The notes beneath the pieces are model-generated. The model searched no databases, was not told the DNA's origin, and worked only from the letters and a program-made list of their open reading frames with translations. Positions 14,607 through 25,800 of a DNA stretch of 64,000 nucleotides are shown in pieces. This DNA comes from an uncultured Clostridia bacterium. Lineage in GTDB: Bacteria; Bacillota; Clostridia; Christensenellales; UBA1242. Numbering within the stretch: position 1 is the stretch's first letter; each line of letters starts with the position of its first letter. The translations under genes were made by a program, and so were the position numbers. The stretch spans positions 62,001-126,000 of the forward strand of contig CAKVFI010000002.1 in assembly GCA_934746715.1 (NCBI GenBank), read 5' to 3'.

Positions 14607-15212
14607 ATGGACAAAAGCGTAGAGCAAATAAAAAAGGAATACATCAACATCTTTAATGCAAATATCAAACGCGAAGGAGCGGACAAACTTTTGGATTATT
14701 TGCAAAATGGGTGTGACTTTTTTGTGTCGCCCGCTTCTGGTAGAAGACACTCCAACTTTGATGGTGGTTTGGCATATCATTCAATCATGGTTTACAATCG
14801 TTTTAAAAAGAATATTCAAAATGAATATGGCGCAAATTATGCTGATTTTTTGAGTGATGAAAGCATTGCACTCATCGCATTGTTGCATGATATTTGCAAG
14901 GTTGGCAGTTATGTTAAGGATTTAAAAAATCAAAAAGTTAACGGGCAATGGGTTCAAGTACCATACTATGCATATAATCAAAACAATAGTTTGCCTTTTG
15001 GCCATGGTGAAAAATCTGTGTATATGATTAGCAGTTTTGTTCATTTAACACGCGAAGAAGCAGTTTGCATCAATTGGCACATGGGTGGGTTTGACCCTCG
15101 CGCACAACAAGGCGACGATTTAACACAAGCATATTTGCAATATCCAAATGCACTTTTGTTCCATATTTCGGACTACGAAGCAACATATATTGATGAAGAA
15201 ATAATAAAATAA
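14607..15212 (+). CDS. HD-domain phosphohydrolase
   Basis: A 201-residue protein with HD metal-binding residues: an upstream His in GGLAYHSIMVYNR, the HD pair in IALIALLHDICKVGSYVKD and a later His in PFGHGEKSVYMISSF. HD proteins cleave phosphate bonds in nucleotides or RNA; the substrate here is unknown. No regulatory or nucleotide-sensing domain is attached. It follows the hydrogenase by 24 bp with a strong AAGGAGAG site, so it may share its transcript. Confidence 0.8.
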   Translation: MDKSVEQIKKEYINIFNANIKREGADKLLDYLQNGCDFFVSPASGRRHSNFDGGLAYHSIMVYNRFKKNIQNEYGANYADFLSDESIALIALLHDICKVGSYVKDLKNQKVNGQWVQVPYYAYNQNNSLPFGHGEKSVYMISSFVHLTREEAVCINWHMGGFDPRAQQGDDLTQAYLQYPNALLFHISDYEATYIDEEIIK

Positions 15213-15290
15213 TTTAATACATTTAAATCACTTGATTTGTTCTGCTTTAACAATTTTTTGTGGCAGGTCATAAAAACTATAGAGGTTTGT

Positions 15291-16346
15291 ATGGCAAATG
15301 CAAGTGATTTTTTAATAGGTGCAAATGATGAACATGGCTTAAATCCGCCAACTGTTGGCAAGCGAACTCCAATTTTACCATATATTAACAGAAGTTTTTA
15401 CGAAAACGAGTTTAACAAACAAGCAAAAATTGCTTTTATATTGGCGTGTTTAAGATGCGGTTTTAGAGTTTTTGATGTTCACCCAGAAGTGCAAGATGTG
15501 AGCATTTCAACCAGAGTGGTGCGCACAAATCGTGCTGGGGTAAGTTTGGTTGTAACTTTTGCATATAACGCGTCCGGCTCTGGCACAACTTTTAACAATG
15601 CGCAAGGCATCGAGGTGTATTACAGTCCTTACAACAGTTATTCAAATCAAAGCAAAATTTTAAGCCAAGATGTGTTTAGCAAAGTGGTGGAATTTACTGG
15701 CAGGGCAGGCAGAAAAGTTGGCACGCTGTCTGTTGGTATGCTTTCAAATGTGCGTTGCCCAGCAACTTTAATTGAGGCAGGATTTATGACAAATTTTGTG
15801 GAAGCAAAATTGATGATTAACCCAACCTTTGTGCTTAATGTTGGGGAAGGTGCGTGCGCTGGAGTGTGTGATTATTTGAATGTGCCTTATGTGGAAAGAA
15901 ATTTGTCAAACTATCCAACAATCCGTCAAGGCAGCCGTGGAAGTTTTGTTGTGGCTTTGCAATATTTGCTTAATATGTATGGCTTTAATTTGTCAGCTGA
16001 CGGAATATTTGGTTCTGGCACAACAAATGCAGTAAAACAATTTCAAACAAACAACAATTTAACGGCGGACGGAATCGTTGGCGTAAACACTTGGCGAGAG
16101 TTGTTAAATTTAAACCCTTCAAACCAAGTTTTGAGGCGTGGCAGCAAAACAAGTGCGGTGTTGTATCTGCAAAAATTGTTGCTTTCCTATCTTTATCCAA
16201 TAACAAATTTGGATGGCATTTTTGGTGGAGAAACGGAGCGTGCAGTTAAAGCATTTCAAGCTGAAAATGGGCTGACGGCAGATGGTGTTGTTGGAGCAAA
16301 TACGTGGAGAAAGTTGTTTTCTTCTTCTGGCAGGCCTCAAACTTAA
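15291..16346 (+). CDS. Amidase_3-like protein with two peptidoglycan-binding domains
   Basis: A 351-residue protein resembling N-acetylmuramoyl-L-alanine amidases used in sporulation. Residues 1-190 correspond to Amidase_3: a possible first His (H15 in NDEHG), Glu38/Glu40, and catalytic Glu162 in LIEAGFMTN. The usual S-I-H-x-N zinc motif reads TFAYN (89-93), so one zinc ligand appears to be Ala91. Two PG_binding_1 repeats follow (IRQGSRGSFVVALQYLLNM ... ADGIVGVNTWRELL and LRRGSKTSAVLYLQKLL ... ADGVVGANTWRKLF). No signal peptide, as in other sporulation amidases released by lysis. Start by TAGAGG before 15291; an upstream in-frame start lacks one. Confidence 0.75.
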   Translation: MANASDFLIGANDEHGLNPPTVGKRTPILPYINRSFYENEFNKQAKIAFILACLRCGFRVFDVHPEVQDVSISTRVVRTNRAGVSLVVTFAYNASGSGTTFNNAQGIEVYYSPYNSYSNQSKILSQDVFSKVVEFTGRAGRKVGTLSVGMLSNVRCPATLIEAGFMTNFVEAKLMINPTFVLNVGEGACAGVCDYLNVPYVERNLSNYPTIRQGSRGSFVVALQYLLNMYGFNLSADGIFGSGTTNAVKQFQTNNNLTADGIVGVNTWRELLNLNPSNQVLRRGSKTSAVLYLQKLLLSYLYPITNLDGIFGGETERAVKAFQAENGLTADGVVGANTWRKLFSSSGRPQT

Positions 16347-16494
16347 AAACACAATTTTGGTTTGTGGTGCGTTAACAGGTTGATAAACTCAAAACAAATT
16401 GGATTAAAAACTGATTTAGCATTATTTTTTAAAAAATTGCAAAATAGGTGCTTGTTTTGCAGTTTTTTTAATTACTTTGGTCAACAATTTTGAC

Positions 16495-17013
16495 ATGAAA
16501 AAAGTTTTGTGTTGCCTTTTCCTTTTAATGTTGATTGCATTTGTTGCGCTTGTTTTGCCTCAAAAACAAGAGTATGATTATTTGCGTGTGCATATTCGGG
16601 CACACAGCAACAGTCAAATCGACCAGGCTGTTAAATATAAGGTTAAAGATTGCGTTGTTGAGTATTTAACACCAAAACTTTGCAAAATTAAAACCAAGCA
16701 GCAGGCGATTGATGTTGTAAACAAAGAAAAATCCAACATCGAACTTATTGGCAAAAACTTGTTGAGAGCAAATGGTCTTGATTACAGTGTAAATGTTAAA
16801 ATCGACAATGAATATTTTCCAACAAGGACATACAACAACACCACTTTGGAGTCAGGTTATTACGATGCTGTGATTGTTGAACTTGGCGATGCAGTTGGGG
16901 ATAATTGGTGGTGTGTGATGTATCCACCTTTGTGCTTTGTTGGAGAAGATAGCGGAAGTAACATAAAATTTGTTTCTAGGATAAAAAATTTTTTTGAAAA
17001 ATTGTTTAATTAA
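16495..17013 (+). CDS. spoIIR: Stage II sporulation protein R
   Basis: A 172-residue secreted signalling protein: an N-terminal signal/anchor (KKVLCCLFLLMLIAFVALVL), then the family signature LRVHIRAHSNSQIDQAVKYK and VKDCVVEYL, and a C-terminal GDNWWCVMYPPLCF close to the conserved NWWCVLFPPLC. SpoIIR made in the forespore triggers SpoIIGA to process pro-sigma-E in the mother cell. The ATG at 16495 has no Shine-Dalgarno, and I could not find a clear sigma-F promoter. An in-frame TTG at 16477 is an alternative start. Confidence 0.9.
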   Translation: MKKVLCCLFLLMLIAFVALVLPQKQEYDYLRVHIRAHSNSQIDQAVKYKVKDCVVEYLTPKLCKIKTKQQAIDVVNKEKSNIELIGKNLLRANGLDYSVNVKIDNEYFPTRTYNNTTLESGYYDAVIVELGDAVGDNWWCVMYPPLCFVGEDSGSNIKFVSRIKNFFEKLFN

Positions 17014-17144
17014 AATCATTTTAAACCAACAAACATTAAAAATTTAATTGTTTTTTTAAAAATATTAATATTTTGAGATATTTTTTAATTTTTTTGGCAA
17101 TAAATCTATTGTTTAACAAAACAAATTTAAATTTTGGGGAAATT

Positions 17145-17846
17145 ATGAAAAAAATATTGATTATTATTTTGGGCTTTTTGTCTTTAACTTTTGGTGTGGT
17201 TGGCACAATTTTGGTTAACACTGCACCAAAGCAAGAGCAGGCAATAAAAACATCTGTTGATGTTGAAACTGCTTATGCTGCCACTGCGGATACAAAGGAG
17301 GTGCAAACTCGTTTGAAAAAGTGGGGGTATTACACGGGAGCGATTGATGGAATAAATGGAACTCAAACAAAACTTGCTGTTAAAAAATTTCAAAAAAGAT
17401 ATGGGCTAACTCAAGATGGAATTGTAGGTCCATTAACTGCAAAAAAAATGGGTATATCATTAAGCAAAAAATCAAGCAGTTCTTCAACTTACAACAGCAA
17501 TGATAGATATTTGCTTGCAAAGGTTGTTTACGCCGAAGCGCGCGGAGAAGTTTACACTGGACAAGTTGCAATTGCTGCCGTGGTTTTAAATAGGGTTAAA
17601 GATAGCCGATTTCCAAACACTGTAGCTGGGGTTATTTATCAACCATGGGCGTTTACTGCGGTGAATGACGGTCAAATCAATTTGGAGCCAAACCAAAAAG
17701 CATATCAGGCCGCTGATGACGCGTTGAATGGTTGGGACCCAACCTATGGTTCAGTTTATTATTACAATCCAGCAACTGCCACAAGCAAATGGATTTACAC
17801 AACAAAAAAAGTTACTCAAATTGGCAAACATGTTTTTGCTGTTTAA
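17145..17846 (+). CDS. sleB: Spore cortex-lytic enzyme SleB
   Basis: A 233-residue lytic transglycosylase that degrades spore cortex at germination. It has an N-terminal signal (KKILIIILGFLSLTFGVVG), a PG_binding_1 repeat (VQTRLKKWGYYTGAIDGING ... DGIVGPLTAKKMG, about 52-103), a Ser-rich linker and the hydrolase_2 domain with VVYAEARGEVYTGQVAIAAV (catalytic Glu131) and NRVKDSRFPNTV. The ATG at 17145 is chosen for GGGGA just upstream; an earlier in-frame start would break the signal peptide. ypeB follows, the classic sleB-ypeB pair. Confidence 0.93.
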   Translation: MKKILIIILGFLSLTFGVVGTILVNTAPKQEQAIKTSVDVETAYAATADTKEVQTRLKKWGYYTGAIDGINGTQTKLAVKKFQKRYGLTQDGIVGPLTAKKMGISLSKKSSSSSTYNSNDRYLLAKVVYAEARGEVYTGQVAIAAVVLNRVKDSRFPNTVAGVIYQPWAFTAVNDGQINLEPNQKAYQAADDALNGWDPTYGSVYYYNPATATSKWIYTTKKVTQIGKHVFAV

Positions 17847-18029
17847 TTTAAATCAATAAAAATTAAAAGTAAAAGTTTATTTAATTTGATATTAAATATA
17901 AAAATAAAAAATTAATAAAAATAAAATTAATTATTAAAAAACACAAAAAAAACACTTAAAATAAGCATTTTTTAATTAATTTTAATTTATTTTATAATTA
18001 TTTTTTAAAAATAAAATAGAGGTTTATAT
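17847..18029 (+). other. AT-rich sleB-ypeB gap
   Basis: Nothing but A/T-rich low-complexity sequence. A weak CTT/AAG hairpin lies near 17956-17970. No clear sigma-G promoter is seen for ypeB. Confidence 0.3.
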
Positions 18030-19448
18030 ATGTCAAACAAAAAAATTAAAAGTGAAAATTTTGAACAAAACTCAAATGTGCAAACTGACAAACAAACAAA
18101 ACAAAAAAGCAACGCACAAAAAGCAGTGCCGTGGTTTATTGTTGCAATTGTTGCGTTGCTTGTGATTTTAACTTGCACTCTTATTGCATATTATCAAGTT
18201 TACAAATCAAGCAAAAAAAATGCTAACATTCTTGAAGGAGTGTATGCGTCAAGCTATTATTCAATGGTGGATAATGTTAACAATTTGGCGGTGGATATTT
18301 CCAAATATTCCACACTCTCAACAAGGCAGTCAAAAATTTCAACATTGCAAGACATGATGGTGGATTGCAATTATGTTTTGGCGGGATTGAGTGTGCTTCC
18401 AATTAATGAAGAAAATGTGGTTGCCACCACAAAATTTTTTAATCAAATAAACGGCTTGTGTGAAGCATATTTGAAAGTGTTAAACAACAACAAAGATTTG
18501 ACGCAAGAACAAGAATTGATGTTTGACAAAATTGCCATTGTGTTGGCGCAGTTAAAGGCAAATTTTAACAAGCAAAATTATGGCATGTACGACTCAAATT
18601 TCAACTTTGTTGATGCTGGTGTTTTTGATGCAAAAGGCATGAATGAATTGAGTTCAAGCATGGGAGATATGACCAGTGAAGAAGTTGAATATCCTGCTAT
18701 GATATTTGACGGACCTTTTTCAACTGCACTTGAAACAAAAGAAATCAAGGGGTTGCCAACAAGTGAAATTACACAAAATGAAGCACAAAAATATTTAAAA
18801 GACACTGTATTTGGTGGTCAAAAAACAAACATAGAATTTGATCATTTGACAGAAGGAAACATAACAACCTACGATTATACAATCAAAACAGACACAAACA
18901 CATTTTTTGCACAGGTCAGCAAACGTGGAGGTTTGCTTATTAGCCTTGCCTCATATGCTGAAGGAGGTGACCCAATTTTGAGTGCGGAACAGGCACAAGA
19001 AATTGCCAAAAATTTTGTTAACAATATAGGCTTTGAAAACATGCAACCAGTTTGGCGAGAAGAAAAACAAAATGTGCTTTATGTAAACCTTGTGCCGGTT
19101 AAAAATGATGTGGTTTATTATCCAGATTTGGTTAAAGTTAAAGTTGATTTAACAAGCCAAAATATTATAGGTTTGGAAGCACAAAATTATGCGTTTAACC
19201 ACACTGAGAGGACTCTTCAATTTAACACAACAATTGACCAGGCTGAAACTTTGTTGGGTTTTGATTACGAAATTTTGTCCACCCGCAAAGCGTTGATAAG
19301 AATGGATAGCGGAAAAGAAATTGCGTGCTACGAATTTTATGTGGAAAGGATTGATGGAATGTTTTTTTATTATGTTGATGCTGCAACAAATGAGATTGCA
19401 AAAGTGCTTAAATTGGTTGAGATTAAAGGAAGCCAAAAATTAATTTAA
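18030..19448 (+). CDS. ypeB: Germination protein YpeB
   Basis: A 472-residue protein needed for SleB localisation and stability in spores. A cytoplasmic Lys/Gln-rich start (1-35) is followed by one membrane segment (VPWFIVAIVALLVILTCTLI), then a helical region (about 60-215) and PepSY-type repeats in the C-terminal half, e.g. ILSAEQAQEIAKNFVNNIGF and a final FYYVDAATNEIAKVLKLVE. Family length is ~450, in agreement. It directly follows sleB, and its ATG has TAGAGG upstream. A terminator at 19527 closes the unit. Confidence 0.9.
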   Translation: MSNKKIKSENFEQNSNVQTDKQTKQKSNAQKAVPWFIVAIVALLVILTCTLIAYYQVYKSSKKNANILEGVYASSYYSMVDNVNNLAVDISKYSTLSTRQSKISTLQDMMVDCNYVLAGLSVLPINEENVVATTKFFNQINGLCEAYLKVLNNNKDLTQEQELMFDKIAIVLAQLKANFNKQNYGMYDSNFNFVDAGVFDAKGMNELSSSMGDMTSEEVEYPAMIFDGPFSTALETKEIKGLPTSEITQNEAQKYLKDTVFGGQKTNIEFDHLTEGNITTYDYTIKTDTNTFFAQVSKRGGLLISLASYAEGGDPILSAEQAQEIAKNFVNNIGFENMQPVWREEKQNVLYVNLVPVKNDVVYYPDLVKVKVDLTSQNIIGLEAQNYAFNHTERTLQFNTTIDQAETLLGFDYEILSTRKALIRMDSGKEIACYEFYVERIDGMFFYYVDAATNEIAKVLKLVEIKGSQKLI

Positions 19449-19526
19449 AAGTTTAAAAGATTACAGAAATTGTTTTGTTAAAAATATAAAATTATGTTTA
19501 AAACAAAAAATATAAAAAATAAAATT

Positions 19527-19565
19527 AAAATACGCAAAAAACTCATAAATTTGCGTATTTTTTAA
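19527..19565 (+). terminator. Terminator after ypeB
   Basis: AAATACGCAAA, an 11-base loop, then TTTGCGTATTT and T's. Confidence 0.85.
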
Positions 19566-19691
19566 TATTTTTAATTATTTTTTTGATTTTTTAATTGATT
19601 AATTTAAGGTTGATAAATTAAAATTAAAAATTTTTTATTTAAATAATTTAAATTCCTATTTTTTATTTATAAATATAATTATTTTATTTAT

Positions 19692-19739
19692 TTGTTTTTT
19701 GAATTTTTTTGTGATATAATTTTATTGTAAACAATAAAA
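19692..19739 (+). promoter_or_regulatory. Promoter with overlapping palindrome for the giant surface gene
   Basis: TTGTTT (19692-19697), 17 bp, TATAAT (19715-19720). A perfect palindrome TTTTATTGT-aa-ACAATAAAA (19720-19739) starts at the -10 and covers the predicted start site, so it could be an operator or form a 5' hairpin in the RNA. Confidence 0.6.
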
Positions 19740-19830
19740 GGGGTCTTAAGCAAATTTAAAGTTAAAATATTTTGGGGTTTTAAAACAAATATTTTTTGGC
19801 TTATTGCGGAAGATAAAAAGGGGAAGCATT

Positions 19831-22800
19831 TTGAAAGGGAAAGTAAAGTTTTTTAGTAGATTTATTGTTTGTGCAATGTCTGTTGTGTTGGCAACGGGTT
19901 TGTTGTTTGCTGGCATTGTGCTTAACAAAACAAAATATGCAAACGCGGCGGTGACTGCGGGTGAAAAATATAGCCAAAAAGATGAAGGCGATATTGTTCT
20001 TTCGGTTGAAAAAGTTGGGGTGATTTCAACTGGTGATGATTATATGTCGGGAGTGTCTGACACGGATATTACAAATTACAACAATGTGCTTGAAAAATAT
20101 AATTCCGCGGACTATCCTTTTAAAACTGAACTTTTTGAAAATGCATATGTAGCAGGCACTGAAAACAAAACAATAAATCAATTGTATGTTGACAATGTTA
20201 AAGCTGGTGGCAATTGGACAAAAGAAACTTTCCCTAGTTTGTATTTTAAAGATATAGCCGTTGACGCAAGCAACAGCAAAACAGTTTATCATTCTGGCGA
20301 TTACATCATGTTGGAAAATAATGTAAAGTCAAAAACTGTTAATGGCAAAAATCACACATATTATTACAATCCAACAATCAAAGCCTACAACCAAACTGGT
20401 GAAGTTGACATGGCAGAAGCTGTGCTTTTTAGTTTTGGAAGTTACAGGCTTGGCAGCAGAACAGACGCAGACAACAACACTTTAACTGACCTTGTTAGAA
20501 ACACTCAAACAGAAGCAGCAAATTACACTTATGCCAAAAACATTCAACAAATCAGTGTAAAAGCAATGCGCAATGGCAGCACCATTGTTTTGCCGGTTGT
20601 TAGACAATATGGCAGCAACAATTATCAAGATTTTAGCTACATAATTCCACAAAAGGCTGGATTTGACGGACATTATGAGTTTGTGGTTGAATATCGCCAT
20701 AACGAAGAGTTTAAGCGTCAAACTTTTTCTTTTGACTTGGTGTTTAAATCAACTTACACAGAACCAGAAACATTTGAAAATGGCTCTGGTTATGCCTACG
20801 CAACCATGCCAAAATTGGAGTTGCCAACAACTGGCACAACAAATTATATTCTTGGCAGCAATGTTCAATATCCAACTTTAACTTACGATTTTTCAAAATA
20901 CACTTTGGATTACACTCACACATTGAATGGGGTTACAACAACTTATTCATATAGGCGCGTTAAAGAGTTGAGTTTGGTTGGTGTTAATTACAAATTGGTT
21001 TGCACAGTTTCATCTCCAAACGGGGTTGAAACAAAGGCTATTGGTTTAACCGATGAAACAAAAGCTGTGTTGTTGTTTACTGAAATTGGTGATTACAAAT
21101 TTGACTATAACTATATCTATAACGACGAACAAAATGACATGGGTTTTAGTTTGAACAGCGACAATTTGACAATAACTGGTTTTGAACTTAAATACGCAAA
21201 AGTTGGTTTTGATGAAGCTCAAATGAGATATCTTAAAATCAACAAGCACAAAAACGACAAAGTTGTTTTGCTTGTGCCAAATGGATATGAGTTGAACAAA
21301 GAATACACATCTTCAACTTTGGGCGTGGCATACAGTGTTGAATTAACCACTGGTTCAACAAAAACTGGTGTGGTTAACAACAATCAAGACGCTTTGATTA
21401 ATGCAAGTTTTACTGCTGAAAACATGCAATCAATTGTGGACGATGCACAAGAAAACCTTTCAACAAGTTTGATAACATCAGACAAATTTCAAACCACAAA
21501 CCAAGGGGGTGTTTGGTTAAGTTCAAACATCAATTATGTTGAAAATGACAGTTTTTACTATTACAGCAGACAATATTTTGGCGGACTTACAGCTGACGGC
21601 ATCAAAACAAGGTTGCAAAAAACTAGCGAAGAATCTGACAGAATATTTAAAAATCAAATAACCAATACAACAACATTCAATCAAATTGGTTATTACTTGG
21701 TGTTTGTTAAAGCAACAAATGCAGGCGAAAACTTTTATCAGGTGTTTGCATTTAGATATTCCAACGAAACAACCAACATCGAAGTTAATGCTTTAACTGT
21801 TGATGAAAATGGCAACCCAGTTTTGGTTGACGGCGAAAAGCAATACACAACACCAATTGGCTCTGGCAAATTTACAAGGCAAAATGTTAAAATCAGTTGG
21901 GTGGAGCCAGGCGTGTTTGAGCGTAATGTGGTTGTTAAATATTACTCAAACAAAAATGTTTATTTAACAAAATATGATGAAAAAGCAAATGGAACAAATC
22001 TTTTGACATCAAGCCAAATGATAAGTTCATACACCGCGCGTGAAATTGCAAACGGAACAGTTTTGGGCTCTGATTTGACAGAGAAACAAGGTGCAAGTTT
22101 TTTGATTGAAGCAACCAACGAAGGGCAAGCAAAAACTTATCGCTCTTTCACTGTTGATAGAACAGAAATTTTGGGCGTGTCAATGTATGCTGTTAAAACT
22201 GCAACTGGTGCAACTGGCAGTTTGGTTTACTCAATTCAAACTGATGAACAAGGCGAATATGCTCAAATATCAGCAATAACAGACGGATTGGCAACAATTG
22301 CTTGGGACGATAAGTTGAGCGGGGCGAATGTTAGGGCAAATTATTACTTTACTCCAATTATCAAAGATGATAGCCAAAGAATTGAAGCATTAAACAACAC
22401 TTCTTCATCAATTTGGTTTACAAACAAATATAAATTGGGCAACCAAACTGGACCATTTTATATTGATAAACCAGAAAATTTGGACTACACTTTGGACGCT
22501 TCCAACATTGTTAAAAACAATGGTGTTTACTTGTTTGTTTTGACCGATGAGGCTGGCAATAGTTGCAAATTTATGTTTGTTTGCGACAGCACAGAACAGT
22601 ACTTTTTGATTAATGAAGAATATTATTCTCAAGAGAGTGTTGTGTTTGCGTCTGACATTGATGTTGAATTTGGCACACATAAAGCAATTAAGTTGTTTGA
22701 TGAAAACAAATTAAATAAAACTGAAACAGAAAAAATTGTTGAATTGTTTGTTGAAAATTCTGCTGACAACAGATTGAAAGAAAATGGCTATTATATCAAC

Positions 22801-25800
22801 AACAAAAACAACATTTATGATTTGCAAGGGTTGTTTAGCAAAAACGGAAAAGTAAATTATTTAACTGTTAAAAATGAATTGTTAACTGCCTATGAACATG
22901 AAGATAAAAAGGCAGAAATTAAAATTTCCAAAACCGATGTTTCAGCAAATCCAAGTTATCGAGTTAACAAAAATGACAAAAATCAAAACGCAACATCTTA
23001 TAATGTAAAAATAAATATATACAGCCAAAATCAATATGGTTACAGCAACAACAAAGTTAAAAATGATTCAAATTCTTTTGTTTGGATTGAAATTAATGAT
23101 GACCATTCGCTTGGCAAGGTTTATTTTGCAGCTGATCAAAGTTTGTTTGGTGATGAAAACATTGCAAGAAGATTGTATACTGGCAGCGACAATAAAAATG
23201 ATTTGTCCACTCGTGGTATTGAAGGGGCTCATGCAACAAGCGACAATTTGGTTGCATTCTACTTTAATCAGGGAACTGGCGAATATGAAATTGAATCAAT
23301 TACTTATGATTATTATCCAATAACAAATAGCTGGAATAGTGAAAATGGGAACATGTATTTTTACAATTCCAAAACCAGTTATGATTTATTCAAAAAGGGT
23401 GAAGACCTTGACCAAGCACCTTTTGGCAAGATTTCTGCTTCAAGATATTATAGGGCAATTAACATTGTTGACAATCAAACTCAAGAAGGGCTTTATGTTG
23501 TAACGCGCACATTTGTTGGTGGCAGCAAACAAGATTACTGGTTTATTGTTGACAGAAAGAGTGTTATAGAAAACACAACCGAAGGTGAAGTTGGCAAATT
23601 TATTAATGTAAAATTGCTTGAAGAAACTGAGTTTAACACTTTTGACAAATTTGGTTTGGCAGTTAATGATTTGGTTTATTACGCTGCAAATGGGCAGGTT
23701 AAAGAAAGAATCAATTACACATTAAGTTTGGAAACGAACAAAGTTCCAGCAGAAGTTAAAGTGCCAGTTGGCAAATATTTTGACTCATACAACGCTTCAA
23801 CTTACGAAGCGGGCAGACTTAATTTAACAATCTATTATTTTGACCGCTATGGTCAAGTTGGCGCAAGAAATGACACAAAAACACCGATTGTTTTGTTCAG
23901 CTCAAAAGATTATGTTAACGGATTGAGTGTTGCAGCTAAAAAGGATTATTACACAAAAATTTCTCAAAATGGTGGCTACTTGACGGTTAACCTTGATGAG
24001 TATCTTACTGGCACAATCCATGATAAATATATTTTGAAAGACGGCAATGGCAAAGTTAATTGGTTGTGGTTGCCTGGCGATTATGTTGTTGTGGTGGAAG
24101 ACAATGTTGTAAGTTCATCTTCAACTGCACACAAAACTGCTTTTGGCTTTAAAATTGTTAACAACACACCAGCAACCGATGTTTATTCAGTTGTTGACCA
24201 AAACAATGGTTTTGACAATGCAAATGCAAAGGCTGACAGCAACTTTAAACTTACAACCGGCGATGAATTTGTTAAAGTGGAACTTCCAAAATATGAAACA
24301 GTTTTAAACAATCAAAATGCAGACAAAGTTGAAAACGCGCAAATTGACCCAGACTATTTGGTTGTTAAACGTAGCGTTGATGGTGGCGCGGAAGAAACAT
24401 ATCTTGATTTTAAATATAGCTACTTGGGCGGCAAAGTGCCAATGCCAGATAAAGATGCATCAACTGGAACAAGAACTTTGAGTTTGGACACTGGTTTGGT
24501 GCGCAACAACGGCGTGATTGATTTTGAAAATAGTGCAAAAAACATTGTTTACACAATATTTGTTAGATTTAAAATTTCGCAAGGCGAATCAAATTATAAT
24601 GAAAAATACAAACATTGTTACCAATATTATGAAGACGGAAAGTTAACTTCATATTACGAAACAAAATATGTTGTAACAATCGACCGTGTTCCACCAACAG
24701 CAAACACTTTGGCACTTGAAAAATCAGACAAATTAGCAACATATTACAATCAAGAAGATGAAGTTGAAAGTATGTTTAAATTGTCTGTACATGAAACAAC
24801 TTCTGGTTTGTACTTTGTGAATGAATTGGCAAAATATTATCAAACAAATGATGCAAAAGATTTGTATGCTTTTGTTGTAAACCCAAACACAAGGTTTGAC
24901 AATACAGACATCTCAAAAATGTATTACAAAGAAATTTCAAATTTGTCTGGCGCAAGCTTGAATGCACCTATCATCAACTTTACAAGTTATGAAGTTGCAC
25001 AAAGATTAACCACAGCCGAAAGGTATGGCAACATCTTTGAAATCAGTTCATATAAAGGTTATTACGAAATTGTTGAAATTGATGCAGCGGGCAACCAAAA
25101 TCAATACATAATTTTGTACAACACTAAAACTGAAGATTTGAGTTTTAGTTTTAATGCAATTTATATGAAAAATGGTGAAATTGCAAACGGCACAAATGGC
25201 ACTGGTGAAAAAGTTACATTAAATTCTTTAAACACAAGCATAACATTGTTTGAATTAAACAGCATTGCAGATTCTGCCGAAACTGAACCTATTGACAAAT
25301 TTTATAGAGTTGAATTGGTTAACTTGTCCACATTAAGCAGAACAATTATCAACACAAATGCAACAACAAAGTTCACAAACTCTGGTTTAACAGCGCAAAT
25401 TGTTGACGCAATCAAAACCGCTGGTCGTGGCAACTATAGTTTAAAAATCAGTTCAAGAGCAAATGAGCAAATTTTCTCAATTGATTATTATGACCAAAAC
25501 AATAGGGTTGAGTTGAATGCAAGAAATTTGGTTGAAAAAGTTGGCAATGGTTACAACATCAATTTGCAAGGCGCAAATGTTAAACAAGATGGCATTTTGT
25601 ACTACGCAAAAGAAATTAAAGTAACTCAAACAATCGGAACAAAGGAATCAACAAACATCTATTATGGACAAAATGTTGATGGCGAGTTCAATTATTATTC
25701 AAAAGACACAAACAAACTTGTTGATGATATTATTCATTGTGATGATTCTTCAACTTATCAAATTGTTATGACAGACGCATTTGGCAGTGTTTCAACTTGC

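Larger units (their letters stand above)
19449..19830 (+). other. Intergenic region between ypeB and the giant surface protein
   Basis: 382 bp, very A/T-rich, with no gene. It holds the ypeB terminator (19527-19565) and the promoter with a palindrome for the next gene (19692-19739). Confidence 0.6.
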
